A stretch of 64,000 nt of DNA from Microbaculum marinum (GTDB lineage: Bacteria > Pseudomonadota > Alphaproteobacteria > Rhizobiales > Tepidamorphaceae), in assembly GCF_042646165.1 (NCBI RefSeq), contig NZ_JBHRTC010000012.1. One strand, 5' to 3'. The number at the start of each line of letters is the position of its first letter. The first letter of the stretch is position 1. The notes beneath the pieces were generated by a model. It was not told the DNA's origin. It saw nothing but the letters and a program-made list of their open reading frames with translations, and ran no database searches. Positions 1 to 7,441 of this stretch are shown here, piece after piece. The translations under genes and the position numbers were made by a program.

Positions 1-1240
1 TCACCGAGTATCCGATCCCGACCCCGATCGCTGCGCCGGAGGGGATCGTGGCGGGCCCCGACGGGGCGATGTGGTTCACCGAAGGCAGGGGCGACAAGAT
101 CGGCCGGATCAGCATGGCCGGCGAGATTACCGAATACGCGGTGCCGACCGCCGGCGCCGCCCCGGAGGGCATCGCGGCCGGGCCGGACGGAGCGCTGTGG
201 TTCACCGAATACGACGGCAACAGGATCGGCCGGATCACCGTGACCGGCGAGATCACCGAGTATCCGGTCCCGACCGCCGATGCCATCCTGGAGGGGATCG
301 CAGCCGGCGCGGACGGGGCGATGTGGTTCATCGAGCGGAGCACCAACAAGATCGGCCGGATCAGCCTTGGCGGCGAGGTCGCCGAGCACACTCTGCCCAC
401 CGCCGGCGGCGTCCCGCTGAACCTCGCAGAGGGTCCCGACGGGGCGATGTGGTTCACCGAGTATGTCGGCAACAAGATCGGGCGCATCACGGTGGCCGGC
501 GAGGTCAGCGACTACCCGCTGACGAGCGTCGGCGCCGTTCCGGTGGGGATTGCGGCGGGCCCGGACGGGGCGATGTGGTTCACGTTGTTCGAGGCCAACG
601 CGATCGGGCGGATCACGATGGCGGGCGAGATCAGCGAGCACAGGGTTCCGACCGCCGACGCCGCACCGGCGCGGATCGCGGCCGGCCCGGACGGTGCGAT
701 GTGGTTCACCGAGGCCGAGGGCAACAAGATCGGCCGGATCACCATGGCGGGCGAGATCACCGAGTATTCGCTCCCGACTTCCGGTGCCTTTCCATGGGGA
801 ATCGCGCCGGGCCCCGACGGAGCCATGTGGTTCACCGAATGGCACGGCAACCGGATCGGCCGGATCACCATGTCCGGCGAGATCACCGAGCACCCGCTCC
901 CGACCGCCGACGCAGTGCCCCAGGGGATCGTCGCCGGCCCGGACGGGGCGATGTGGTTCGCCGAATGGGGCGGCAACCGGATCGGCCGCATCACCATGGC
1001 CGGCGAGATCATTGAATTCCCCGTGCCGACCGCCGACGCCGCCCCGCGGGGGATCGCCGCGGGCCCGGACGGGGCGATGTGGTTCACCGAATGGGGCGGC
1101 AACAGGATCGGGCGGATCACCATGGCCGGCGAGATCACCGAGTACCCGGTTCCGACCGCCGGCGCCGCCCCGCAGGGCATCGCGGCCGGCCCGGACGGGG
1201 CGATGTGGTTCACCGAGCACGCCACCTCGCGGATCGTCTC
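1..1240 (+). repeat. 126-bp tandem coding repeats of the beta-propeller gene
   Basis: The 42-residue blades are also strongly conserved as DNA, for example the recurrent gacggggcgatgtggttcac near 60, 433, 566, 948 and 1069. Spacing between blades stays at 126 bp. The blades at about 940-1070 and 1065-1190 are the most alike. This suggests expansion by unequal exchange. Such repeats are prone to collapse in draft assembly. Confidence 0.85.
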
Positions 1241-1259
1241 GATCGGCACGGGGAAGTAG
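1..1259 (+). CDS. Vgb-like (streptogramin lyase family) beta-propeller protein, 5' end outside window
   Basis: The reading frame is open from the first base, so the gene starts upstream; the GTG at 48 is only an internal codon. The visible part (about 418 residues) is a string of ~42-residue repeats, each with the core GPDGAMWFTE followed by a variable four-residue stretch, then (N/K)(R/K)IGRIT and ITEYPVPTA. This matches the Vgb/virginiamycin B lyase-like blade. Ten complete cores are visible plus part of an earlier one. The family normally has seven blades, so this protein is longer or holds two propellers. Enzyme activity is not shown: family members include the true lyase and many proteins of unknown, often extracellular, function. 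No secretion signal can be judged because the N-terminus is missing. The gene ends at TAG 1257-1259. Confidence 0.85.
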   Translation, partial: TEYPIPTPIAAPEGIVAGPDGAMWFTEGRGDKIGRISMAGEITEYAVPTAGAAPEGIAAGPDGALWFTEYDGNRIGRITVTGEITEYPVPTADAILEGIAAGADGAMWFIERSTNKIGRISLGGEVAEHTLPTAGGVPLNLAEGPDGAMWFTEYVGNKIGRITVAGEVSDYPLTSVGAVPVGIAAGPDGAMWFTLFEANAIGRITMAGEISEHRVPTADAAPARIAAGPDGAMWFTEAEGNKIGRITMAGEITEYSLPTSGAFPWGIAPGPDGAMWFTEWHGNRIGRITMSGEITEHPLPTADAVPQGIVAGPDGAMWFAEWGGNRIGRITMAGEIIEFPVPTADAAPRGIAAGPDGAMWFTEWGGNRIGRITMAGEITEYPVPTAGAAPQGIAAGPDGAMWFTEHATSRIVSIGTGK

Positions 1260-1312
1260 GAGGGATCAGCCGGCAGCTGATTGGTATCGCCCAATCGGTA
1301 TCGCGGACGAAG

Positions 1313-1599
1313 TTGAGGAAGGCCTCATCACCGGGGGATGGAGGCGAATTCGATCCCGTCATCGCCGAGGAGGTCGCCACCGGCATCTGGACGGTCGGCG
1401 TCGCCGTCTCCGGCGATGCATCGGGCCTGTCGCGCGAGGACCTGGAGGCGCTCGACGACGAGGGCTACCCGGAGTGGTATGCCAGCGCGAATCGCGGCTG
1501 CTGCGGGCGGGCGGGCATTTCTTCGTTGCGTCCGGGGAGGACCTGCTGCCGATAGTCGACGAGTTCGAGGGACGGCTACTCCGGGGTGAGCGGCATTAG
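1313..1599 (+). pseudogene. Frameshifted remnant of an unrecognised gene
   Basis: Two overlapping frames join into one plausible protein. From about 1339 one frame reads FDPVIAEEVATGIWTVGVAV and on to LEALDDEGYPEWYASAN; near 1485-1495 it degenerates into Cys/Arg-rich sequence. The neighbouring frame takes over with LLRAGGHFFVASGEDLLPIV and ends at TAG 1597-1599. A single missing base near 1490 would explain this. A TTG at 1313 is a possible start, but no convincing ribosome site is visible, so the 5' end may also be missing. The remnant directly follows the beta-propeller gene. I do not recognise the family. A base-calling error is an alternative to true decay. Confidence 0.5.
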
Positions 1600-1788
1600 G
1601 CGACTTCCCTGCCCGGCGGACCCTCCAGAGCGGCGGATCTTCGCGTTGGGACGCATCGAACGAGCGGGCCGGGAGGAGCCGACCTCATATCGGCCGGACG
1701 CCCTGCATTGTCCCCGATAGTCCTGCGCACCACACCGATGCATCCGGCATCCGGGGCTTGCAATCGCAGGCGTATCGCGATTATCAAT

Positions 1789-1808
1789 TGTAACGTTATA
1801 ACATTTCA
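1789..1808 (+). promoter_or_regulatory. Zur-like zinc operator
   Basis: TGTAACGTTATAACATTTCA is an imperfect 20-bp palindrome around a perfect GTTATAAC core, in an AT-rich island of otherwise GC-rich DNA. It resembles the Zur consensus (GTTATATTATAAC-like core with flanking ATG/CAT). It lies 45 bp upstream of the CobW-family gene. COG0523 GTPases are classic members of the Zur regulon, so zinc-starvation control is the natural inference. Confidence 0.65.
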
Positions 1809-1853
1809 TCTTTCTCGAACAGGCGGGTCCGAGCGAACCGGGCCAATACGGGT

Positions 1854-3074
1854 ATGACAATGGATCGACGACTTCCAGTAACCGTCCTGTCCGGTTTTCT
1901 CGGGGCCGGCAAGACGACGCTTCTCAATCACGTCCTCAACAATCGTGAGGGTCGCCGGGTTGCGGTGATCGTCAATGACATGAGCGAGGTTAACATCGAC
2001 GCAGAACTCGTGCGCAGCGGTGGTGCCGATCTGTCGCGCACCGATGAAAGCCTCGTCGAAATGACCAACGGCTGCATCTGCTGCACCCTGCGCGGCGACC
2101 TGCTCGACGAGGTCCGGCGGCTTTCCGGCGAGGGGCGTTTCGACTACCTGCTCATCGAGGGAACCGGGATCGCCGAGCCGCTCCCGGTGGCGGCGACGTT
2201 CGAGTTCCGTGACGAGGCAGGCAACGCGCTGTGCGACATCGCCCGCCTCGATACGATGGTCACCGTCGTCGACGCCGCGAACCTGCTTGCGGACTATGCC
2301 AGCCAGGATTTCCTGAAGGATCGCGGAGAGACTGCAGGGGAGGGCGACGATCGAACGCTGGTCGACCTGCTGGTCGACCAGATCGAGTTTGCCGACACGA
2401 TCGTTCTCAACAAGATTTCGGCGGTGTCCGGCGACAGGCGGACCGCCGTCCGCACCGTCGTCAAGGCGCTCAATCCCGAGGCTCGTGTGATCGAGACGGA
2501 TTTCGGCCGCGTGCCCCTGGGCGAGGTGCTCGACACGAAGCGTTTCGACTTCGAGCGGGCACACCAGCATCCGCTTTGGTACAAGGAACTATATGGCTTC
2601 GATTGCCACGTTCCGGAAACGGAGGAATACGGGGTCTCGAGTTTTGTCTACCGGGCGCGGCGGCCGTTCCTTCCCGATCGCTTTGCCGCCTTTACCGCCC
2701 GGACCTGGCCGGGCCTGATCCGTGCCAAGGGCCTGTTCTGGCTTGCCACCCGCCCCGCCTGGGTTGGCGATTTCAGCCTCGCCGGTGCGATCTGCCGCAC
2801 CGAGGCGGCAGGCTACTGGTGGGCGGCGGTACCGCGCGACCGCTGGCCCGACCATCCCGACTGGCGGACCCGACTGGAGGATCACTGGGTGGGGGGCTGG
2901 GGCGATCGGCGCCAGGAGCTGGTGTTCATCGGCCACGCGATGGACGAGGCGGCGATCCGCACCGCGCTCGACGACTGCCTGGTCGGTCCAGAGGACCCCG
3001 AAAAGTTTGACATGGCAGCGCTGGCCGCGCTGCCGGATCCCTTCCCGGAATGGGGTAGGGCCGGAGCGGGCTGA
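1854..3074 (+). CDS. CobW/COG0523 family GTPase, putative zinc metallochaperone
   Basis: The 406-residue product has the COG0523 layout: an N-terminal P-loop GTPase with GFLGAGKTT at residues 14-22, the signature metal-binding motif CICC at 74-77 inside NGCICCTLRGDL, IEGTGIAEP as switch region, VLNKIS as the NKxD-like base-recognition element, and a C-terminal CobW_C domain rich in Trp. Members load metal, often zinc, into client proteins under limitation (ZigA/ZagA/YeiR type). The Zur-like box just upstream points to zinc rather than cobalamin synthesis, and no cob genes are nearby. ATG 1854 is taken as start; ATG 1860 is two codons further in and equally possible. It is a single-gene unit convergent with the next gene. 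Confidence 0.88.
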   Translation: MTMDRRLPVTVLSGFLGAGKTTLLNHVLNNREGRRVAVIVNDMSEVNIDAELVRSGGADLSRTDESLVEMTNGCICCTLRGDLLDEVRRLSGEGRFDYLLIEGTGIAEPLPVAATFEFRDEAGNALCDIARLDTMVTVVDAANLLADYASQDFLKDRGETAGEGDDRTLVDLLVDQIEFADTIVLNKISAVSGDRRTAVRTVVKALNPEARVIETDFGRVPLGEVLDTKRFDFERAHQHPLWYKELYGFDCHVPETEEYGVSSFVYRARRPFLPDRFAAFTARTWPGLIRAKGLFWLATRPAWVGDFSLAGAICRTEAAGYWWAAVPRDRWPDHPDWRTRLEDHWVGGWGDRRQELVFIGHAMDEAAIRTALDDCLVGPEDPEKFDMAALAALPDPFPEWGRAGAG

Positions 3075-3092
3075 CTCATTCCGCGGCAGGGC

Positions 3093-3118
3093 GGCAAGGG
3101 GGACATGTCCCCCTTGCC
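3093..3118. terminator. Candidate bidirectional terminator, perfect 26-bp palindrome
   Basis: Two 13-bp arms (GGCAAGGGGGACA and its complement) form a perfect palindrome between the convergent CobW-type gene and the SnoaL-like gene. No long T tract follows on either strand, so efficiency is uncertain. Confidence 0.5.
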
Positions 3119-3129
3119 GATATCGCACT

Positions 3130-4203
3130 TCAGTTCTGGGCCGGGTCCTCGGCTGCCGCGAGGAAGAGGTTGTGATAGCGCGCCTCGCTCAGCTTGTAGG
3201 CGTCGTACATCGTCGTCATGCGGGTGATCCGGTGCTGGTCGTCGAGCTCGACCAGGGTGATGCCCCGCTTCAGCGGATTGTTGGCCGTCGCGCGCGGGAT
3301 CCACTCGTAACCGCCGCCGAAGTCGCCGCCTGACACATGGCCCATGGCGGCCCGCCGGGCGTAGGGAAGCAGCGGCAGCGCCCGCTCGAAGTAGCGGCCG
3401 ATCTGGATCCTGCCGACAATGCGCGCGTGCAGCGGAACGTCCTCCAGCACGCCGTCCGGGCTGAACATCGCCGCGGCCGCCGCGGCGTCGCCCTTGCGCA
3501 GCGCCCTGTGCAGCTTGCCGGTGATGCGCCTGATCAGCTTCGACGAATTCTCCACGTCGTCGCGAAAATCGGCGGGATAGGGGCCAAGCGCGCCGTAGGG
3601 CACGTTGGACTTCGAGGCACGGCCGTCCCAGTAGTCGGCCCAGCGGATGATGTTGCCGTCGTCGTCGAAGGTGATCGAGGCGATGAAGCGGTACTCGCGG
3701 CCGAGGAGCTCCGGCGTGTTGACGAACTCGACGATGGCGCTGCCGTCGCCGCCGACGATGCGCAGCGGGTAGGACAGCGCCTCGGGCGGCCCGTTGGCAA
3801 AGGCGTCGCCGGACCAGACCTCGAGCAGGGCGTCCTGCGACTCCCAGGCAAATCCGAGCCCGGCCTCCAGATAGACGACCGGGTCGGGCCTGGGCGCGAA
3901 GAACGCGACCATCTGCGCCGCCTTGTGGCGGCTCTTGGCTTCGAAGAAGCCGGTGATGGTGTTGGCCGTCCGCAGGCTCGAATGCGAGACGTCGGTGATG
4001 TCGGGGAACGCCTTCGGCACCACCCGGCACAGCGGGTACATGCCGATCGCCCGGCCCCTGCAATCCGGCCAGTCGTCGGCGCTCCTGGCAAGTTCGGCCG
4101 TTTCGCCGGATGCCGGGCGCGATTGCGCCATCGTCGCGCCGGTCGACCCCGCGGCCAAGGCCGACGCCAGCATGAGCGCGGCAATGCTGCTGCCAGTTCT
4201 CAT
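3130..4203 (-). CDS. Exported protein with two SnoaL/NTF2-like domains
   Basis: The 357-residue product starts with a Sec-type signal peptide (MRTGSSIAALMLASALAAGS, cleavage probable after about residue 26). The mature part holds two regions with the NTF2/SnoaL look: residues ~65-200 (ITGFFEAKSRHKAAQMVAFF ... IIRWADYWDG) and ~225-340 (LHRALRKGDAAAAAAMFSPD ... HRITRMTTMYD). Such folds are used by isomerases, cyclases and many proteins of unknown role, so no reaction is assigned. Its start is fixed by ATG 4203 behind a purine-rich leader of tandem AACTCAAGGG repeats. It is divergent from another exported SnoaL-like gene at 4741. Confidence 0.7.
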   Translation of the reverse strand: MRTGSSIAALMLASALAAGSTGATMAQSRPASGETAELARSADDWPDCRGRAIGMYPLCRVVPKAFPDITDVSHSSLRTANTITGFFEAKSRHKAAQMVAFFAPRPDPVVYLEAGLGFAWESQDALLEVWSGDAFANGPPEALSYPLRIVGGDGSAIVEFVNTPELLGREYRFIASITFDDDGNIIRWADYWDGRASKSNVPYGALGPYPADFRDDVENSSKLIRRITGKLHRALRKGDAAAAAAMFSPDGVLEDVPLHARIVGRIQIGRYFERALPLLPYARRAAMGHVSGGDFGGGYEWIPRATANNPLKRGITLVELDDQHRITRMTTMYDAYKLSEARYHNLFLAAAEDPAQN

Positions 4204-4215
4204 TGTCGTTTCCTT

Positions 4216-4253
4216 CCCTTGAGTTGTTGCCCTTGAGTTTCGGCCCTTGAGTT
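4216..4253 (-). repeat. Three 14-bp-period repeats in the leader of the SnoaL-like gene
   Basis: On the minus strand the sequence AACTCAAGGG occurs three times (complements at 4216-4225, 4230-4239 and 4244-4253). Each carries AAGGG, a Shine-Dalgarno-like core. Only the copy nearest the gene is at a usable distance from ATG 4203. Confidence 0.7.
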
Positions 4254-4483
4254 TCCCCTCGGGTTTCCGCCGCAGCCCGCCGCCGCGCCGAAGAATTCAT
4301 CCGTTCAATGACCAGTCCTCCGGCCGCCAGTGCCGGCCGCCGGTGTATCCGCGAGGCCGCGGCCGCCGACGGGCGCAGGATGATGCCCGGCCGCGCGGGC
4401 CTTCCAGTGTCACGTGATCTGCATCTGGCTCTCCCCCCGCCCGCCCCCGTCGCGCTGCGCGTGCCCGGGTGGTCTGCATGAGG

Positions 4484-4500
4484 ACGAAAATACTTTTCGT
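4484..4500 (+). promoter_or_regulatory. 17-bp perfect palindrome, candidate operator
   Basis: ACGAAAATACTTTTCGT (7-bp arms, 3-bp spacer) sits in an AT-rich stretch of the 537-bp gap between the two divergent SnoaL-like genes. It is followed by ATTCGAAAACTATTTCG. The rest of 4260-4480 is GC-rich sequence in which I see no gene. Confidence 0.45.
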
Positions 4501-4706
4501 TATTCGAAAACTATTTCGGATTACGAGCGTAGGACCAAACCTTCCCCTATGTCAACTTGTCGCAGGGGCCGCTGTCGCGGGAATCGGGCAGCGGCCGGGG
4601 GCCGGTTTGGGCGGGGAAAATGGCCATGCGGGCGAGGCGGGGAGACGGGATTGGCCGAGCGTGATTGACTTAGCGTCAAGCCGGATCTTTTAATTTCGAT
4701 CATCGA

Positions 4707-4718
4707 ACGAATTTTCGT
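4707..4718 (+). promoter_or_regulatory. Second ACGAA-TTCGT inverted repeat
   Basis: ACGAATTTTCGT lies 22 bp before ATG 4741 and repeats the half-sites of the palindrome at 4484-4500. The two could bind the same regulator, or this one could simply be part of the promoter. Confidence 0.4.
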
Positions 4719-4740
4719 GTGGCGAAAAAGGTGGAGACTC

Positions 4741-5238
4741 ATGACCACGAGACGGGAATTCGCAATGATCGCGGCGGCTGGTGTCACCGCGCCGCTGGTG
4801 CTGTCCGGCGCCACCGCAGCGCAGGGCGCCGGGGAGAACGACGGGCAGGGCGGTCCGCAGCTGGACCGGGCGCAGGTCGAAGCCTGGCTCGCCGCCTATG
4901 GCACGGCCTGGGTCGAGCGCGACGCCGACAAGGCGGCGGCCCTGTTCTCGAAGGACGCGACCTATCACGAGAAAGCCTTCGAGCCCGTCATGACCGGGCA
5001 GGACGCGATCCGCGACTACTGGCAAACGGTCACGGCCGACCAGAGGGACATCACCTTCCGCAGCACCCTGTGGAGCGTCTCGGACACGGTGGCGATCGCG
5101 CACTGGGCGGCCGAGCTGACGCTGGCCTCGGCCGGCAAGCAGGCCCGCCTCGACGGCGTCTTCCACCTGACCTTTGCGACCGGTTCGGATCCGCTCGTCT
5201 GCACCGCCCTGCGGGAATGGTGGTTCTTCGCGATGTAG
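4741..5238 (+). CDS. SnoaL/NTF2-like exported protein with twin-arginine signal
   Basis: The 165-residue product begins MTTRREFAMIAAAGVTAPLV, a twin-arginine-like signal (RREF) with a short hydrophobic stretch, so export in folded form is likely. The mature part is one NTF2-like domain of the SgcJ/EcaC type: VEAWLAAYGTAWVERDADKA, a variable core, and a C-terminal strand REWWFFAM. ATG 4741 is preceded by GGTGGAG at good spacing; an upstream GTG at 4717 is in frame but lacks that support. The function is unknown: the fold is used for small-molecule binding or isomerisation. The last codons and stop are duplicated downstream at 5406-5433. Confidence 0.7.
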   Translation: MTTRREFAMIAAAGVTAPLVLSGATAAQGAGENDGQGGPQLDRAQVEAWLAAYGTAWVERDADKAAALFSKDATYHEKAFEPVMTGQDAIRDYWQTVTADQRDITFRSTLWSVSDTVAIAHWAAELTLASAGKQARLDGVFHLTFATGSDPLVCTALREWWFFAM

Positions 5239-5575
5239 AGCCGCCCCGGGGGCAGCGGCGCCTTCGGCGGGTCGTTGCGCTGGGTCCCCGCTTGCGCGGG
5301 GTGAGCGGGATCAGTGTCACGGGCACCAGCAGCCGCCGCGCTGGGCCCCGGATCAAGTCCGGGGCGTAGGCTGCGGCGTGGGGTGAGGCGGTGCCGCAAG
5401 CCGGGGCGGGAATGGTGGTTCTTCGCGATGTAGAGGCGCCCCGGGGACAGCGGAGCCTTCGGCGGGTCGTTGCGCTGGGTCCCCGCTTGCGCGGGGATGG
5501 GCGGGATCAGTGTCACGGGCACCAGCAGCCGCCGCGCTGGGCCCCGGATCAAGTCCGGGGCGTAGGCTGCGGTAG
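5211..5575 (+). repeat. 195-bp tandem duplication including the 3' end of the preceding gene
   Basis: The segment beginning GCGGGAATGGTGGTTCTTCG at 5211 recurs at 5406, offset 195 bp, and similarity runs to about 5575. Each copy carries the gene-end codons REWWFFAM plus stop and two REP-like palindromes: CCCCGCTTGCGCGGGG (imperfect in the first copy's flank) and CCCCGGATCAAGTCCGGGG. The second copy of the gene end has no start and is not a gene. Confidence 0.85.
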
Positions 5576-5599
5576 GGGCAGATACCATGCCCAAGGCAC

Positions 5600-5705
5600 A
5601 GCATATGTCCCGGATTTGATCCGGACCCAGGAGCGGCACGGCAGGGCGGCGGCGTGTTCGCCGGTATCGCCCGCCCGTCCCCACGCAAGCGGGGATCCAG
5701 CGTAC
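5600..5705. repeat. Further REP-like palindromes
   Basis: Sequences such as CCCGGATTTGATCCGG and CCCACGCAAGCGGGGATCC fill the rest of the gap before the sulfatase-fold gene. They are inverted relatives of the palindromes at 5211-5575. I see no gene in 5239-5725. Confidence 0.6.
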
Positions 5706-5725
5706 CGACCCGCCGAAGGCGCGAA

Positions 5726-7258
5726 CTAGGGTTTTCGACGCTCCAGGCCTGCGGCGACGGGGCCGGCGTCGGTGAGTTCGATGCCGGTCAGGCGGCGGTC
5801 GAGGTGGCGGGCGCGCCAGGACAGGAGCTTTTCGGCCATCTCCAGGCGGACGTCGCGCCAGGCCGGGTCGTCGGCGAGGTTTGTAAGTTCGCCCGGATCG
5901 GTCTCCATGTCGAACAGCAGCGGCGGCAAGCCTCCCGATTGCCCGCCAAAGTGGACGTACTTGAAGCGGTCGCCGCGCACGACCGCGAGGTTCAGCGCGT
6001 CGAGCGGCAGGCCGAAGGCCTGCTCCGTGGCGCCGGTGGCGACCTCGCGGAAATCGAACTCCCAGTGCGCCTCCCGGCGCCAGGTCGATGGTTCGGCGCC
6101 TTCAAGCAGCGGCACCAGCGAGCGGCCGTCGAGATGGTCGGGGACGGGCGCGCCGATGCGCTCCAGGATGGTCGGCACGATGTCGACGGACTCGGTGAAC
6201 CGGTCGATCCTGGCGCCGCGGCGGCCCCCGGGATCGCGGACGATCAGCGGCACGTGGAAGCTCTGGTCGAACCAGCCGAGCTTGCCGTAGAGGTGCCTGT
6301 CGCCGAGCATCTCGCCGTGGTCGCTGGTCAGCACGACGAGGGTGTCATCGGTCATGTCGACGGCCTCGAGCCCCTCCATGATGCGGCCGATCTGGGCGTC
6401 GACCTCGGAGATCATGCCCCAGTAGGTGGCGCGGATCTGGCGGCGGGCGGCGTCGTCCCAGTCGCCGATCGATCCCGAGGCGCCGTGGACGAAGTTGGTC
6501 TTCTGCACGGTCGCGAGACTGTAGGCGATGTAGGGGTGCTGGGCCGCCTCGGCCTGCGGCGTGGCGGCGCGCACGAAGTCGGGGCCCTGGTCGGGCGAAT
6601 ACATGCTGGCGTAAGGTTCGGGGACGATGAACGGGGGGTGCGGGCGCAGGAAGCTGACATGGGCGAACCAGGGGCGGTCCTGCTCGCCGAGCCAGCGCAG
6701 GAACTCGCCGGCCAGGTACGCCGTCTCGGTGTCGTCGGCGGAGTAGGCGGGCGGGGCGCCGCGGGGCGGGTCGGCGGGGCCGTGCTCCGGCAGGTAGATG
6801 TCGAGGCCCTTCGAGACGTCGACGCCGCGCGCCTTCAGCCAGGACAGCCACGGCTTGCCGTCCTCCGGCAGCCTGACCCGCACGCTCATGCCGGGGAGGA
6901 CGCCCTCGTAGGTGGTCAGCCACGGGTCGCGGCCCTCGTGCAGGCGCGGGTCCTGGGCGACGTCGGTATAGCCGAACTGGGTCGGGTCGTAGCCGGCCCG
7001 GCGGGCGGCGAGCGCCAGCGTGTCGTGGCGCCGGTCGAGCGGCGTGCCGTTGCGGCAGACGCGGTTGGTCATCTGGTAGAGGCCGGTATAGAGGCAGGCG
7101 CGCGCCGGCGAGCAGGGCACGGCCTGGGCGAAGTGGCGCGAGAACATCACCGACTGCCCGGCGAGGCGGTCGATGTTGGGCGTCTTCACCACCGGATGCC
7201 CGGCCGCCCCGAAGCTGTCGCCCCGCCACTGGTCGGCGGTAATCAGAAGTACGTTCAC
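5726..7258 (-). CDS. Sulfatase-family hydrolase resembling phosphonate monoester hydrolase
   Basis: The 510-residue product has the alkaline-phosphatase-superfamily sulfatase fold. LITADQWRGD near the start supplies a metal-binding Asp (D9). VPCSPARACLYTG carries the CxPxR motif; Cys49 would become formylglycine and Arg53 stabilises it. TSDHGEMLGDRH gives the distal metal ligands. The overall spacing, with HPPF, EAAQHP, FVHGASGS, ISEVDAQIGRI and YVHFG, resembles characterised Rhizobium/Burkholderia phosphonate monoester hydrolases/phosphodiesterases more than plain arylsulfatases. Activity would need a formylglycine-generating enzyme encoded elsewhere. The start is GTG 7258, chosen because GGGAGG lies 8 bases upstream. 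It is divergent from a polyamine-type ABC operon, so substrate uptake and cleavage may be linked (inference). Confidence 0.82.
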   Translation of the reverse strand: MNVLLITADQWRGDSFGAAGHPVVKTPNIDRLAGQSVMFSRHFAQAVPCSPARACLYTGLYQMTNRVCRNGTPLDRRHDTLALAARRAGYDPTQFGYTDVAQDPRLHEGRDPWLTTYEGVLPGMSVRVRLPEDGKPWLSWLKARGVDVSKGLDIYLPEHGPADPPRGAPPAYSADDTETAYLAGEFLRWLGEQDRPWFAHVSFLRPHPPFIVPEPYASMYSPDQGPDFVRAATPQAEAAQHPYIAYSLATVQKTNFVHGASGSIGDWDDAARRQIRATYWGMISEVDAQIGRIMEGLEAVDMTDDTLVVLTSDHGEMLGDRHLYGKLGWFDQSFHVPLIVRDPGGRRGARIDRFTESVDIVPTILERIGAPVPDHLDGRSLVPLLEGAEPSTWRREAHWEFDFREVATGATEQAFGLPLDALNLAVVRGDRFKYVHFGGQSGGLPPLLFDMETDPGELTNLADDPAWRDVRLEMAEKLLSWRARHLDRRLTGIELTDAGPVAAGLERRKP

Positions 7259-7298
7259 GGTCCGGCCTCCCGGGTCTGGTTCTCGTTATCCACACAAG

Positions 7299-7333
7299 AT
7301 GACAGGGCCACGACATCTGTCATACAGTTGTCA
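7299..7333. promoter_or_regulatory. Candidate operator between hydrolase and ABC operon
   Basis: Arms ATGACAG (7299-7305) and CTGTCAT (7317-7323) form a perfect inverted repeat with an 11-bp spacer, and a third half-site TGTCA follows at 7329-7333. The site sits in the 183-bp divergent promoter region, so one regulator could control both directions. No regulator gene is adjacent. Confidence 0.35.
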
Positions 7334-7441
7334 ATGCCGGCTGCTAGCCGACTGACGACCGGGCGAATGGCGCTTCATGTCGGCGTCTCCCGCCGCGATC
7401 TCAGGTAATCCTATCGGCCGCATCCATCGGGAGGCACAAAC

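Noticed and set aside
71..1015. Arg/His/Asp-rich open frame in the second frame of the propeller gene
   Set aside because: It arises from the 126-bp repeat being open in more than one frame. Composition is not protein-like and repeats with the blades.
512..1294. Minus-strand open frame opposite the propeller gene
   Set aside because: A complement of the repeat; no start context and no conserved features.
4469..4693. Small frame starting with a hydrophobic stretch between the SnoaL-like genes
   Set aside because: It overlaps the palindromes, lacks a ribosome site, and its second half is low-complexity.
5654..7408. 584-residue plus-strand open frame opposite the sulfatase-fold gene
   Set aside because: The real gene is on the minus strand with catalytic motifs. 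This frame shows the Val/Gly/Arg/Asp bias of antisense GC-rich DNA.
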